A stretch of 64,000 nucleotides of DNA from Rhodobacteraceae bacterium F11138. GTDB taxonomy: Bacteria > Pseudomonadota > Alphaproteobacteria > Rhodobacterales > Rhodobacteraceae. Below, piece after piece: positions 44,968-54,505 of the stretch. The DNA is taken from contig JAEKDP010000003.1 in the NCBI GenBank assembly GCA_016521575.1, forward strand, positions 124,001 through 188,000, written 5' to 3'. The translations under genes and the position numbers were made by a program. The notes below the pieces were generated by a model. The model had not been told where the DNA came from and made no database searches. It saw only the letters and a list, made by a program, of their open reading frames with translations. The first letter of the stretch is position 1; every line of letters starts with the position of its first letter.

Positions 44968-46101
44968 TCAGCGCGGTGGCGGCAGGGTCATCTTGTTATA
45001 GGGCTTCCAGTCGGTGATTTCGGGATAATACATCGCGCGCCAGCGGCGAACCCGGGGGTTCATCATGCGGCGCCACAGGGATGGGATCATCGCCGCCACG
45101 GTCATGACGGGATAGCCATAGGGCAGCTGTGGCGCCACATCGCGCGCGTGGTTCTGCAACAGCGGAAAGCGGCGGTTGGGCTTGTAGTGATGATCCGAAT
45201 GGCGCTGCAAATTGATCAGCAGCCAGTTTGAGACCCTATGCGCGGCATTCCAGGAATGGCGGGGCTGGACGTGTTCGTATTTGCCCTGACCCAGATGCTT
45301 GCGGCTCAGCCCGTAGTGTTCGACATAGTTGACCAGTTCCAGTTGCCAGATTGCGACCCCGGCCTGGATCAGGAACAGCCCGACACCGCCCCATCCACCC
45401 AGCACCCAGGCCAGCACCAGCATTGCGGCCTGCAAGATCGCGTATCTCCAGAATGGATTGCGCATGTTCGACCAGGACAGATCCTTGCGCGCCAGTTTGT
45501 CCCGTTCCGCGCGAAAGGCCGAAATCAGGCTCTGCCGCAGGACGCGGGGGTAAAAGCGGTAGAAGCTTTCGTTGTACCGCGCGGTCACCGTGTCACGCGG
45601 AGTGCCCACATGGCGGTGATGAACCAGCAGATGTTCGCTGCGGAAATGCGAATACAGCACCATGGCCAGCAGGATGTCCGCGAGGTTGCGTTCGAGCCGG
45701 GACTGTTGGTGCATCAGCTCGTGGCTGTAGTTGATGCCGATCGTGCCGGTGACAACGCCAACGCCGAAGAACACGAGACATTTTTCCAATACCGAAAGAT
45801 GATCGCTGCCGGCGACATACCAGATCAGCGCAAACACGGTCACGAATTGCACCGGAACCCATAGGATTGTCAGGATCTTGTACCATTCCAGATCATCCTC
45901 GGGTGTGTTCGGGTCGGCGTTTTGCAGGTTCAGCCCGGCCAGACTGTCCAGTATTGAAAACAGGTACCATGTGACCAAAGGCGGTAGCACCACGGCCCAG
46001 CCGCCCTGGACCGCGCTGAACCAGATCAGCGGGATCAGCAGGAATGAAATCCAGAACGGCGCGATGCTCTGCCAGCGGGCAAGGTTTTGGGATGCGGTCA
46101 T
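44968..46101 (-). CDS. alkB: Alkane 1-monooxygenase (AlkB)
   Basis: Integral membrane di-iron hydroxylase of 377 residues that oxidises n-alkanes to 1-alkanols. The histidine boxes are NYSHELMHQQ near residue 131, SEHLLVHHRHVGTP near 160 and LQRHSDHHYKPNRR near 300, plus the AlkB signature NYVEHYGLSR near 258. About six membrane helices lie before and between the boxes. Electrons normally come from rubredoxin and rubredoxin reductase, neither of which is encoded in the window. It converges on ccrM. Confidence 0.93.
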   Translation of the reverse strand: MTASQNLARWQSIAPFWISFLLIPLIWFSAVQGGWAVVLPPLVTWYLFSILDSLAGLNLQNADPNTPEDDLEWYKILTILWVPVQFVTVFALIWYVAGSDHLSVLEKCLVFFGVGVVTGTIGINYSHELMHQQSRLERNLADILLAMVLYSHFRSEHLLVHHRHVGTPRDTVTARYNESFYRFYPRVLRQSLISAFRAERDKLARKDLSWSNMRNPFWRYAILQAAMLVLAWVLGGWGGVGLFLIQAGVAIWQLELVNYVEHYGLSRKHLGQGKYEHVQPRHSWNAAHRVSNWLLINLQRHSDHHYKPNRRFPLLQNHARDVAPQLPYGYPVMTVAAMIPSLWRRMMNPRVRRWRAMYYPEITDWKPYNKMTLPPPR

Positions 46102-46168
46102 CTGCGGTTCCGGCGGTTTTGCGGCGATGTGTCGATCCTAGCCGGTTTCGGCGCGTGACCCAAGAGGA

Positions 46169-47221
46169 TCAGCCGTCGCGGGCAAGGTCAAATGCCTTGC
46201 GCATCACGGTTGGCAGATCCGACGGGCGGAACTGATCCGGCGGTATGAAATGACCGATGTCCGGCGCGCTGTCCGCGCCAAGCGTCGCGGTCATCACCGT
46301 CAGCACAAGATGGAAATGCGTGAAGGTGTGCCGCACCTCACCCGGCAACGCGGTCCAATCGGCGGCGACAGGGGGGGCGTGTCGCGCAGTGTCGGACCAG
46401 TCCGGCCCCGGCCAGCCCAGCATTCCCCCCAGCAATCCGCGCTCGGGGCGCCGTTCCAGCAACCAAGCGCCATCTTCGCGCCGTCCCAGATAGACGATGC
46501 CGCGCCGGGTGGGTTTCGGTTTCCGGGGTGTCTTCTTGGGCAGTTCCGCTGCCGTGCCGGCCTGTCGCGCGGCACAATGGTCCATCAGGGGGCAGATTCC
46601 GCAGGCGGGCGACTTGGGGGTGCAGATCGTGGCCCCCAGGTCCATCACGGCCTGGGCGTAGTCGCCGGCGCGTGCGCGGGGCGTGAGGGCCGCGGCATGT
46701 GCGCGCAAGGCGGGTTTCGCGGCGGGCAGGGGGGTGTGCAGATCGTGCAGCCGGGCCATGACACGCTCGACATTGCCGTCAAGGACGGTTTCGGGCTGAT
46801 CGAACGCGATGGCGGCAATCGCGGCTGCGGTGTAAGGGCCAATGCCGGGCAGTTTGAGCAGCGCGTCATGGCTGTCGGGAAACTTGCCGCCATGTCGTTC
46901 GGTAACCATGCGCGCGCATTTCAGCAGGTTGCGCGCCCGGGCATAATATCCGAGACCGGCCCATTCCCCCATCACATCCCCATCCGGGGCTGCGGCCAGA
47001 TCGATGACGGTCGGCCAGCGCGTGGTAAAGCGGTGAAAATAGTCCCGCACAGTGGCCACTGTGGTCTGTTGCAGCATCACCTCGGACAGCCAGATCCGAT
47101 AGGGGTCGGGCGGCGTGGGATCGCCGGGCGGCATCCGCCAGGGCAACGCGCGGGCATGGTGGTCGTACCAGCCCAGCATGACAGCGGCCAGGTCGTGTTC
47201 TTGAAGTCCTGTGTCACGCAT
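46169..47221 (-). CDS. mutY: A/G-specific adenine glycosylase MutY
   Basis: Base excision glycosylase of 350 residues that removes adenine opposite 8-oxoguanine. The helix-hairpin-helix with catalytic Asp is in LPGIGPYTAAAIAAIAFD followed by VLDGNVERVMARL, and the 4Fe-4S loop is C-x6-C-x2-C-x5-C in CTPKSPACGICPLMDHC. WLSEVMLQQTTVATV is the recognition region. A C-terminal NUDIX-like domain (about 230-345, including PERGLLGGMLGWPG and VRHTFTHFHLVL) reads 8-oxoG. Divergent from dciA. Confidence 0.95.
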   Translation of the reverse strand: MRDTGLQEHDLAAVMLGWYDHHARALPWRMPPGDPTPPDPYRIWLSEVMLQQTTVATVRDYFHRFTTRWPTVIDLAAAPDGDVMGEWAGLGYYARARNLLKCARMVTERHGGKFPDSHDALLKLPGIGPYTAAAIAAIAFDQPETVLDGNVERVMARLHDLHTPLPAAKPALRAHAAALTPRARAGDYAQAVMDLGATICTPKSPACGICPLMDHCAARQAGTAAELPKKTPRKPKPTRRGIVYLGRREDGAWLLERRPERGLLGGMLGWPGPDWSDTARHAPPVAADWTALPGEVRHTFTHFHLVLTVMTATLGADSAPDIGHFIPPDQFRPSDLPTVMRKAFDLARDG

Positions 47222-47302
47222 TCTTTATGTGGTCCCTCGCCGGTTTCGCTGGCATCCCTCTGTATGTTCACTACATTAGGGCAACTGCAACGGAAACCAG
47301 TC

Positions 47303-47809
47303 ATGGCACGTCGGCAATCATCTACTCGTGGGTTCAAGCGCACCGCCAGCGTTCTGACCGAACGTATCCGTCGTGCCGGTGAAAGCCGGGGGTTTGCGGT
47401 GTCGCGGCTGTTGACACATTGGAGCGAGATCGCCGGGCCAGAGATCGCCGCGATCGCCCGCCCGGTCAACATCGGCTATGGGCGCGGGGGGTTGGGGGCG
47501 ACGCTGACCGTGCTGACCACGGGGGCGCAGGCACCGATGCTGGAAATGCAAAAGGAAAAGCTGCGCGAGAAAGTGAATGCGGTCTATGGCTATAATGCCA
47601 TCAGCCGCGTTCGCATCACCCAGACGGCCCCGACCGGGTTTGCCGAAGGGCAGGCGGTGTTTCAGCCACCGCGCCCCGAGGCCGCGCCGGCCCCCGATTC
47701 CGCAATCATCGCACAGGTGGCCAGTACGGCCCGCCCGATCGAGAATGACGAACTGCGTGCGGCCCTTGAACGGCTGGGCCGCAATGTTCTAAGCAAGCCG
47801 AAACACTGA
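47303..47809 (+). CDS. dciA: DUF721 / DciA family replication protein
   Basis: Protein of 168 residues in the DciA (DUF721) family, the loader of replicative helicase DnaB in bacteria without DnaC. The KH-like N-terminal part (about 20-105) has the conserved LTHWSEIAGPEIAAIARPV and LTVLTTGAQAPMLEMQKEKL. The C-terminal tail is Pro/Ala-rich with a final helix (NDELRAALERLG). ATG 47303 is the start. It lies between mutY and a DsbA-family gene, a neighbourhood common in Rhodobacterales. Confidence 0.85.
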   Translation: MARRQSSTRGFKRTASVLTERIRRAGESRGFAVSRLLTHWSEIAGPEIAAIARPVNIGYGRGGLGATLTVLTTGAQAPMLEMQKEKLREKVNAVYGYNAISRVRITQTAPTGFAEGQAVFQPPRPEAAPAPDSAIIAQVASTARPIENDELRAALERLGRNVLSKPKH

Positions 47810-47821
47810 GAAAGGCAAGAC

Positions 47822-48490
47822 ATGAACCGAAGAGTTGCTCTGCTTGGCGCTGCGGCCGCGATTGCGGTCGGGGGGTACGCATACCGGGCCGGCACCGGGT
47901 CCACCGCGGGCAATCCGCTGGTCGGAATGGCCAATGCCCAGGATGCGGCCGACATCGACACATCGAGCATTGTCGAGATGGTGCAGGGCGCCGAAGATGC
48001 ACCTGTGACGATGATCGAATATGCTTCGTATACCTGTCCGCATTGTGCCGCGTTTCACGAAGGGGCGTATCAGCAGATCAAGAAGAACTATATCGACACC
48101 GGCAAGGTCAAGCTGATCTACCGCGAGGTCTATTTTGATCGATATGGTCTGTGGGCGTCGATGGTGGCGCGTTGTGGCGGCCCCGAAAAATTCTTTGGCA
48201 TTTCGGATCTGATTTTCAAGGGACAAGACGAATGGGCGCGGGCCGGGGACGGCGAAGCCATCGTGGCCGAGCTGCGCAAGATCGGCAGGCTGGCCGGGTT
48301 GGACGATGCCACGCTGGACGCCTGCATGCAGGATGGCGACAAGGCACAAACCCTGGTCGCATGGTTCCAGAAGAATGCCGAAGCCGATGAAATCCAGTCG
48401 ACCCCCAGCTTTGTCATCAACGGCAAGAAGGTTGCGAACCAGTCCTATGAGGACTTCGCGGCATTGATCGACGCCGAGCTGGACAGCTGA
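47822..48490 (+). CDS. DsbA family periplasmic thiol oxidoreductase
   Basis: Thioredoxin-fold protein of 222 residues. An N-terminal signal or anchor (RVALLGAAAAIAVGGYAYR) directs it to the periplasm. The active site is YTCPHCAAFH with Cys72 and Cys75; the cis-Pro loop is STPSFVINGKKV. CPHC is the DsbA-type motif, so it probably oxidises cysteines of secreted proteins. It follows dciA by 12 bases and its stop overlaps the next start as TGATG. Confidence 0.9.
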   Translation: MNRRVALLGAAAAIAVGGYAYRAGTGSTAGNPLVGMANAQDAADIDTSSIVEMVQGAEDAPVTMIEYASYTCPHCAAFHEGAYQQIKKNYIDTGKVKLIYREVYFDRYGLWASMVARCGGPEKFFGISDLIFKGQDEWARAGDGEAIVAELRKIGRLAGLDDATLDACMQDGDKAQTLVAWFQKNAEADEIQSTPSFVINGKKVANQSYEDFAALIDAELDS

Positions 48491-49614
48491 TGGCCGCGCC
48501 GCTGACCGGGCTGAAGGTTGTGGAACTGGCCCGCGTGCTGGCCGGTCCCTGGGCCGGTCAGACCCTTGCGGATCTGGGGGCCGAGGTGACCAAGGTCGAA
48601 GCGCCGCGCGGCGACGACACCCGCGCCTGGGGTCCGCCATTCGTGAAACGGGGTGACGACGAATCCGCAGCCTATTTCCACTCGACCAATCGGGGCAAGG
48701 CTTCGATCGTGGTGGATCTGGCGTCTGAGCAGGGGCAGGCGCGGATGCGCGACCTGATCAGCGATGCGGATGTTCTGATCGAGAATTTCAAGGTCGGCGG
48801 GCTGGCCAAATACGGGCTGGATTACGACAGCCTGTCCCGGATCAATCCGCGCCTGATCTATTGTTCGATCACGGGGTTCGGGCAGACCGGCCCCTATGCC
48901 CATCGTGCGGGATATGATTTCATCATTCAGGGCATGTCGGGGTTGATGTCGATCACCGGAGAACCCGATGGGCAACCGCAGAAAACCGGCGTGGCAATTA
49001 CCGATATCTTCACCGGGGTCTACAGTGTCGCGGGCATTCTGGCGGCTTTGCACCAGCGCGGACGGACCGGCAAAGGGCAGCATATCGACATGGCGTTGAT
49101 GGATGTGGCGGTGGCGGTCACAGCCAATCAGGCGTTGAACTATCTGACCACCGGCGTGCCGCCCCAGCGGATGGGAAACGGGCATGTGAATCTGACGCCT
49201 TATCAGGCCTTTGATTGTGCCGACGGCCATATCATCATTGCGACGGGCAATGACGCCCAGTATCAGCGTCTGTGCCGTCTGTTGGGGTTGAACGACATGG
49301 CCCAGGCGCCGGAATTCGCCCGCAACAAGGACCGCTTGGCCAACCGGCGTGTCATGATCGCGCGGCTGAACGGGGCAACCGCGGGTTGGACCAAGGCCGA
49401 TCTCTTGGCCGGTTGCGAAGCCGAAGGCATCCCGGCCGGGCCGATCAACGATCTCGCCGAAGTGATGGCCGATCCGCAAGTTGTGGCACGCGGCATGCAG
49501 ATCGAACTGGACGGCGTGCCGGGGGTGCGGGCTCCGTTCAGTTTTTCGGAGTCCGAACTGGCCTTGGACCGCCCGGCCCCGAAACTGGGTGAAGATGACA
49601 CGTCGTCTGTTTGA
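48490..49614 (+). CDS. CaiB/BaiF family CoA-transferase
   Basis: Class III CoA-transferase of 374 residues. LTGLKVVELARVLAGPWAGQ opens the fold, VTKVEAPRGDDTRAWGPPF and FHSTNRGKASIVVDLAS follow, and ITDIFTGVYSVAGILAALH lies near the catalytic Asp region (Asp in MALMDVAVAV or ITDIF area, about 165-200). It transfers CoA between acids; the substrate cannot be inferred. One-base overlap with the DsbA gene suggests cotranscription, though the functions look unrelated. Confidence 0.9.
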   Translation: MAAPLTGLKVVELARVLAGPWAGQTLADLGAEVTKVEAPRGDDTRAWGPPFVKRGDDESAAYFHSTNRGKASIVVDLASEQGQARMRDLISDADVLIENFKVGGLAKYGLDYDSLSRINPRLIYCSITGFGQTGPYAHRAGYDFIIQGMSGLMSITGEPDGQPQKTGVAITDIFTGVYSVAGILAALHQRGRTGKGQHIDMALMDVAVAVTANQALNYLTTGVPPQRMGNGHVNLTPYQAFDCADGHIIIATGNDAQYQRLCRLLGLNDMAQAPEFARNKDRLANRRVMIARLNGATAGWTKADLLAGCEAEGIPAGPINDLAEVMADPQVVARGMQIELDGVPGVRAPFSFSESELALDRPAPKLGEDDTSSV

Positions 49615-49680
49615 CCGGGGTGTTCGGGAAAGGCGCGCCTGCGGCGCATTCGATCCAAATGCGTTCAGGCCACGCGGGCC

Positions 49681-49701
49681 TTGAGGGGCTTTGCCCCTCA
49701 A
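49681..49701. terminator. Inverted repeat between convergent genes
   Basis: Perfect 9-bp stem TTGAGGGGC / GCCCCTCAA with a TTT loop, followed by AACTCCC. It separates the convergent CoA-transferase and lpxK genes and probably works as a terminator in both directions. Similar GGGGC-TTT-GCCCC hairpins are common between genes in this group of bacteria. Confidence 0.6.
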
Positions 49702-49734
49702 ACTCCCTGGTGCGTCCGTGGCAGGCGGGTCGTA

Positions 49735-50733
49735 TCAGGGTGGCGAGGCGGCGGTCAGGATCCGGTTCAGAACTGTTTCGGTCTGGTCCACGTTCAGGCG
49801 CACGGGCAGGGTGACGACCTTGTTGCGAAATGACGCGGGCAGGCGTACGGCGTCTTTTTCCGTGGTCACCAGCTGAGCGCCAAGAGACCGGGCGTCGGCT
49901 TCCAGTCGGCCCAACAGCGCCGGGGTCAGGGGTTGATGGTCATCCAGCGGTTCGCCACGTCGCAGATCGGCCCCGAGGTTTCGCAGGGTATCAAAGAACT
50001 TGTCCGGGTGCCCGATCCCGGCGAAGGCCAGAACCGGGGTGTCCCGCCAGTCCATTCCGGTCTGCAACGGGGCAACCATGCCGGTGTAGTGTGGCACGGA
50101 TATGCTGCTGGCCCAGATTTTCCTGAAATGGGCCTGTGCGGTTTCGCTCCCGAGAGAGAGCAGCATATCGGCCCGTGCCAGGCCGGGTTTCACCGGTTCG
50201 CGCAGGGGTCCGGCGGGCAGGCATCTGCCGTTGCCGAACCCCCGCGCGGCGTCGACGACGATCAGGGACAGGTCTTTGGAGACCGAGGGATTCTGAAATC
50301 CGTCATCCAGAACGATGACGGTTGCCCCGGCATCTTCGGCGGCCCGCGCGCCGGCGGCGCGATCGATAGACACCCAGACATCGGCGAAGGCGGCCAGAAG
50401 CAGCGGTTCGTCGCCAACCTGGGATGCAGAATGTTGCATGGGGTCGACGCAAACGGGGCCGGTGAGGGTGCCGCCATGGCCGCGGGTGACGACATGGGGG
50501 TCGTGACCGGCATTGCGCAGCGTTTCGAGCAGCCAGATCACCGTTGGTGTCTTGCCGGTTCCACCTGCGTTCAGATTGCCCACGCAAATGACGGGCACAC
50601 CGGGGCGTGCCGCATCCGGTCGCGCCACGCGCCGTGCGGTGGCGGCACCATAGATCCAGCCCAGCGGGGCCAGCAGGCGGGCACGCCAGTCGGGCTGATC
50701 CGGGGGGGTATTCCAGAAGTCAGGGGCGCGCAT
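49735..50733 (-). CDS. lpxK: Tetraacyldisaccharide 4'-kinase LpxK
   Basis: Lipid A biosynthesis kinase of 332 residues, phosphorylating the 4' position of the tetraacyldisaccharide precursor at the inner membrane. The P-loop is [20 protein letters not shown] near residue 50, and [18 protein letters not shown] is the conserved DDGFQ motif. [10 protein letters not shown] is also family-typical. The ATG at 50733 overlaps the preceding transferase gene by 14 bases; a TTG further upstream is less likely. Last gene of the pmbA-cysQ-DUF4170-transferase-lpxK run. Confidence 0.95.
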   Translation of the reverse strand: MRAPDFWNTPPDQPDWRARLLAPLGWIYGAATARRVARPDAARPGVPVICVGNLNAGGTGKTPTVIWLLETLRNAGHDPHVVTRGHGGTLTGPVCVDPMQHSASQVGDEPLLLAAFADVWVSIDRAAGARAAEDAGATVIVLDDGFQNPSVSKDLSLIVVDAARGFGNGRCLPAGPLREPVKPGLARADMLLSLGSETAQAHFRKIWASSISVPHYTGMVAPLQTGMDWRDTPVLAFAGIGHPDKFFDTLRNLGADLRRGEPLDDHQPLTPALLGRLEADARSLGAQLVTTEKDAVRLPASFRNKVVTLPVRLNVDQTETVLNRILTAASPP

Positions 50734-51955
50734 CGGAATTTCCCGGGTTTTCAAGGCTGTCGAGGATCATGTCCATCAGGCTGTCGGTCAGATGCGCGCC
50801 TTCGGTCACGACTTCCCAGCCTGCCAGGGCCATCGCCGCCGCATGATCCGGGGCGGACAGTTGGACCACGGCTCCGGCCAGCCCGTCGCCATCGCGGACC
50901 GCCCGTGCTGCCCCGGCGGCGGCCAGGCGGGCATAGGCTTCGAGATGGTCTTCAACATGTGATCCATAAAGCACCGCCGATCCCAGTGCCGCAGCGGCCA
51001 ATGGGCTGTGGCCGCCAGAACCCGGCAGCAGTGAGCCGGCCATGAACGACAAGGGGGCCAAACGGTACCAAAGCCCCAGGCTGTCTTCATCCCGGGACAC
51101 CACCACCTGTGTGTTGTCGTCAATCGCCCCGCCGGTATCCCAGTCGGTGCTGCGCAGGTTCATTCTGGCCATTTGCCGTATCAGGGCGTCCGCGTCGGCC
51201 TGAGGGTCGGTAACCACAACCAGCAGCAGCCTGTGCAGCAATCGCAGCGCGGCGCGATGGGCGGTCAGGATCTGTTCGAACTCGTCTGTTCGCACATGAG
51301 CCGCCAGCCAGACCGGGCGGCTGGCAACGTCGCGGGTGGCATCGCTGAGTTCTTCGTCCGAGCAATGCGGCGGCGCGGCGCTGTTCTGCAGTCGGCCCGT
51401 GACGCGGATTTCGGGGGTGCTGACGCCCAGCCGCAGCAATTCCGACCGCGTGTCCGGGCTGACGGCCAGGATCACATCGAACCGGTTCAGACAGGCGCGG
51501 GCCATGTCGAAAAGCCATCGGTATCGGCGTATCGTCAGATCGGCCTCGCTGACATCCAGCAGGATCAGGGGTATTTCGCGATTGGCGGCCGCCCCGATGA
51601 GCGTCGGCATGAGATCGCCCCCGGTCCACAACAGCACGTTCGGCTGCCATTGATCCAGAAAGCTGCGGGCGGCTCCGGCTTGATCCGGTCCCAGCCCGAT
51701 CAACCGGTCGCACCCTTCCAGAGGGATCGGAGGGGGATACAGCCGCGCGGCGTCATAGGTGATCAGAAAATGCAGGTCCGGTTGCAGCGAACGCAGGCGC
51801 AGACCCAGATCGCACAGGGCGGAGTATCGCGCATGATTGGTGGCGTGGGCCCAGACCAGATCGCCCTTGGGGCGCGATTGCTGCACCGCGTTTGTGGCCC
51901 CACCGGCTTGATCCACCGGGATCCGAAATGCCATGGGGCCATTTCGAGGGGCCAT
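50720..51955 (-). CDS. 3-deoxy-D-manno-octulosonic acid (Kdo) transferase family protein, WaaA/KdtA-like
   Basis: Glycosyltransferase of 411 residues in the Kdo-transferase family, which adds Kdo to lipid A precursor. [29 protein letters not shown]-type and [15 protein letters not shown] segments match the family, and [20 protein letters not shown] corresponds to its GGHNPLEPA motif, though altered. In the N-terminal part, [11 protein letters not shown] stands where typical members have a catalytic Gly-Glu, so that Glu is not seen. The N-terminal membrane anchor is also weak. ATG 51955 begins four bases after DUF4170. It is either a divergent WaaA or a paralogue with another role. Confidence 0.72.
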   Translation of the reverse strand: MAPRNGPMAFRIPVDQAGGATNAVQQSRPKGDLVWAHATNHARYSALCDLGLRLRSLQPDLHFLITYDAARLYPPPIPLEGCDRLIGLGPDQAGAARSFLDQWQPNVLLWTGGDLMPTLIGAAANREIPLILLDVSEADLTIRRYRWLFDMARACLNRFDVILAVSPDTRSELLRLGVSTPEIRVTGRLQNSAAPPHCSDEELSDATRDVASRPVWLAAHVRTDEFEQILTAHRAALRLLHRLLLVVVTDPQADADALIRQMARMNLRSTDWDTGGAIDDNTQVVVSRDEDSLGLWYRLAPLSFMAGSLLPGSGGHSPLAAAALGSAVLYGSHVEDHLEAYARLAAAGAARAVRDGDGLAGAVVQLSAPDHAAAMALAGWEVVTEGAHLTDSLMDMILDSLENPGNSDARP

Positions 51956-51959
51956 CGGT

Positions 51960-52202
51960 TCAACCCAGCTCTTCGGTCGAAGAGGCTTCGGATTCTTCTT
52001 CGCGCAGGCGATGGATGTGGGCGATGAAATACCGCATGTGCGCATTGTCCACCGTCCGTTGCGCGTTGTCTTTCCAGGCATCGAAGGCGGATTGGTAGTC
52101 CGGGAACATGCCGACGATGTGGATGTCATTCACATCCTTGAACGCATTCTTGCTGGGGTCGATCAATTCGCCGCCAAAGACCAGATGAAGACGTTGAGCC
52201 AT
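51960..52202 (-). CDS. DUF4170 family protein
   Basis: Protein of 80 residues matching DUF4170. MAQRLHLVFGGELIDPS, VNDIHIVGMFPDYQSAFDAW and MRYFIAHIHRL are the conserved blocks, followed by a Glu/Ser-rich tail. ATG 52202 is chosen over an upstream start that adds 15 residues. Function unknown; it always seems to travel with the Kdo transferase-like and cysQ genes in related bacteria, hinting at envelope metabolism. Confidence 0.88.
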   Translation of the reverse strand: MAQRLHLVFGGELIDPSKNAFKDVNDIHIVGMFPDYQSAFDAWKDNAQRTVDNAHMRYFIAHIHRLREEESEASSTEELG

Positions 52203-52269
52203 GCGCGGTTTCCTTTGCATCAAAGAGCTTTTCGGGAGTCGCCGCAACCTACGCCATGGGAGTCGTGCG

Positions 52270-53058
52270 TCAAGCCATGTCCGGGCGCAGGGCGGTCTGC
52301 AGCGTGTGATGGACCCGTGGCCCGCCTGCGATCACGCCGTTCAGGGTGGGATGCGGGTTGTTGAATCGCAGCGGCGCGCCGGCGCGGTCGGTGCAGATGG
52401 CACCGGCTTCGCGCAGGATCAGTTCGCCGGCGGCGATGTCCCATTCCCAACTGGGGCGCAGGGTCAGCATCCCGTCAAAACGCCCCTCAGCCACCAGCGC
52501 CATGCGATATGCCAATGACGGGCGGTGCGCGCGGGCAAAACCGGGTACATGGCCGTCGCGCCAGTGGTGTTCGTCCATGTTCGGACGGCTGGCCAGGATA
52601 TCGGCATCGTCCAGTGTCACTTGTTCGCTGGGGGCGATCGGTGTGCCGTTGACATGGGCGCCCTGACCGGCGGCGGCGGAATACAGCAGACCGCGCATCG
52701 GCAGGAAGATCACACCGGCCGTGACCACGCCATGATCGGCCACGGCCAAGGCATGGGCCCAGGTCCTTGCCCCTTCGGCAAAGCTGCGGGTTCCGTCGAT
52801 GGGATCGATGATGAACACGCAATCCCGGCTCAGGCGGTCGGCATTGTCTTCGGTTTCTTCGGACAACCACCCATAGTCCGGCCGCGCCGCGCGCAGACGT
52901 TCCTGCAGCATGTCGTTGACCGCGATATCGGCTTCGGTGACCGGGCCCGCACCCTCGGGTTTGTCCCAGCGCCGGGTCGTGGCGCCCGAGAATGTCAGCG
53001 CGATTTCACCCGCCGCCCGTGCGGCTTCGATAAGCAAGGCAAGGTCAGTTGCCGGCAA
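52270..53058 (-). CDS. cysQ: 3'(2'),5'-bisphosphate nucleotidase / inositol monophosphatase family
   Basis: Mg-dependent phosphatase of 262 residues. The metal site motifs are WLSEETED near residue 64 and FIIDPIDGTRSFAEG near 82, with WEWDIAAGELILREAG near 205. The family hydrolyses PAP/PAPS or inositol phosphates; WLSEE plus operon position favour the CysQ branch. It overlaps pmbA by 14 bases and leads into DUF4170. Confidence 0.85.
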   Translation of the reverse strand: MPATDLALLIEAARAAGEIALTFSGATTRRWDKPEGAGPVTEADIAVNDMLQERLRAARPDYGWLSEETEDNADRLSRDCVFIIDPIDGTRSFAEGARTWAHALAVADHGVVTAGVIFLPMRGLLYSAAAGQGAHVNGTPIAPSEQVTLDDADILASRPNMDEHHWRDGHVPGFARAHRPSLAYRMALVAEGRFDGMLTLRPSWEWDIAAGELILREAGAICTDRAGAPLRFNNPHPTLNGVIAGGPRVHHTLQTALRPDMA

Positions 53059-54391
53059 GTGTCATCCCTTCGATCAGCAGCGACGGCACCACCCGCGACA
53101 GGTGGCTGCGGGCATCGTTGGCGGGAATGATCCGGCGCAGCATGTCGCGCAGGTTCCCGGCGATGGTGCATTCGTTCACCGGCCCGACGATGTCGCCGTT
53201 CTCGACCCAGAAACCGGATGCGCCCCGCGAATAGTCGCCCGTGTTGGGGTTGATGGTGCTGCCGATCATCGACGTAACCAGCAGGCCGGTTCCCATGTCG
53301 GCCATCAGGTCGGCGCGCGTGGCATCGCCCTGTGTCAGTTCCAGGTTCCAGCACGCCGGTGATGGTGCCGACGATACGCCACGCGCCGCGTTTGCGGTCG
53401 GTTCCATGCCCAGTTTGCGCGCGCTCGCCAGATCCAGCGTCCAGCCCGTGAGCACACCGTTTTCCACGATCGCGCGCCGCTGGGTTGGCAATCCTTCGGC
53501 ATCGAACGGGCGGGACCCCGAGATGCGCGGGCGGTGGGGGTTCTCGATCAGCGACAGATGGTCGGGCAGGACCGGCAAACCCAGCTCACCCTGCAACCAG
53601 GATGAGCCGCGCGCAATGGCGGCCCCGTTGGCTGCGGCGACCAGATGGCCGATCAGAGAGGACGAAATGCGTTCATCGAACAGGACCGGATAGGTGCCGG
53701 TTTCGGGTTTGCGGGCGTTCAACAGCCGCACCGCACGTTCCCCCGCAGTGCGGCCGATGTCTTCGGGGCTGCGCAGATCGCTCTGATAGGTCCGCGATTC
53801 CCCGTCATAGTCGCGCTCCATTCCCGTACCGCTGCCTGCAATCGCAACACAGCTGATGGAACGGCTGGTTCGGGCGAACCCCTGGCTAAAGCCGTTGCTG
53901 GCTGTCAGGTGAAACCGGTGTTCGCCATATGACGCATTGGCCGATTGCACCTGTGCCACGCCTGAAACCGCCAGACCGGCGGCCTCGGCGGCCAGGGCGT
54001 CCTGTTCCAGCGCCGCAGGGGATGGTTCGGGGGCGGGATCGACCAGGTCCAGTGCGGCGCAATCGGGATGCTGCGCCAGTTGTTCGGGATCCGCCAGACC
54101 GGCGAACGGGTCCTCTGGGGCTTCGCGGGCCATCGCCACGGCGCGTTCGGCAACGGCGGCAATGGTATCCGGGCTGCTGTCAGAGGCCGAAACGATGGCC
54201 TGGCGTTGGCCCACGAACACCCGCAGCCCCAGATCGATCGCTTCGGAACGTTCGGCCTGTTCCAGCTTGCCGGCGCGCACGTCAATCGAGATCGACGTGC
54301 CCCGAACCGTCAGCGCATCAGCCGAGTCCGCGCCCGCCGAACGCGCGGCCGCAAGCAAAGCATGGCCCAGCGTTTCCAGTGACTCTGTCAT
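53045..54391 (-). CDS. pmbA: TldD/PmbA family metalloprotease-like protein PmbA
   Basis: Protein of 448 residues in the TldD/PmbA family (TldE), the inactive-site partner of a TldD/TldE protease that cleaves unfolded or modified peptides. SISIDVRAGKLEQAERSEA near residue 30, RISSSLIGHLVAAANGAAIA near 230 and NPNTGDYSRGASGFWVENGD near 385 are family hallmarks. First gene of the five-gene operon ending at lpxK. It overlaps cysQ, so the proteins are made together although their functions appear unrelated. Confidence 0.93.
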   Translation of the reverse strand: MTESLETLGHALLAAARSAGADSADALTVRGTSISIDVRAGKLEQAERSEAIDLGLRVFVGQRQAIVSASDSSPDTIAAVAERAVAMAREAPEDPFAGLADPEQLAQHPDCAALDLVDPAPEPSPAALEQDALAAEAAGLAVSGVAQVQSANASYGEHRFHLTASNGFSQGFARTSRSISCVAIAGSGTGMERDYDGESRTYQSDLRSPEDIGRTAGERAVRLLNARKPETGTYPVLFDERISSSLIGHLVAAANGAAIARGSSWLQGELGLPVLPDHLSLIENPHRPRISGSRPFDAEGLPTQRRAIVENGVLTGWTLDLASARKLGMEPTANAARGVSSAPSPACWNLELTQGDATRADLMADMGTGLLVTSMIGSTINPNTGDYSRGASGFWVENGDIVGPVNECTIAGNLRDMLRRIIPANDARSHLSRVVPSLLIEGMTLAGN

Positions 54392-54505
54392 ATGTTTCTT
54401 TCCCGAAGGTTGAGTGCCGAAACCATGGCTGCGGGGCAGTCGTCACCCGCCCCGGACCGCTGGCGGTTCCAAGGCGCATGAATGGTTGCGTCTGTTCGAC
54501 CACGC

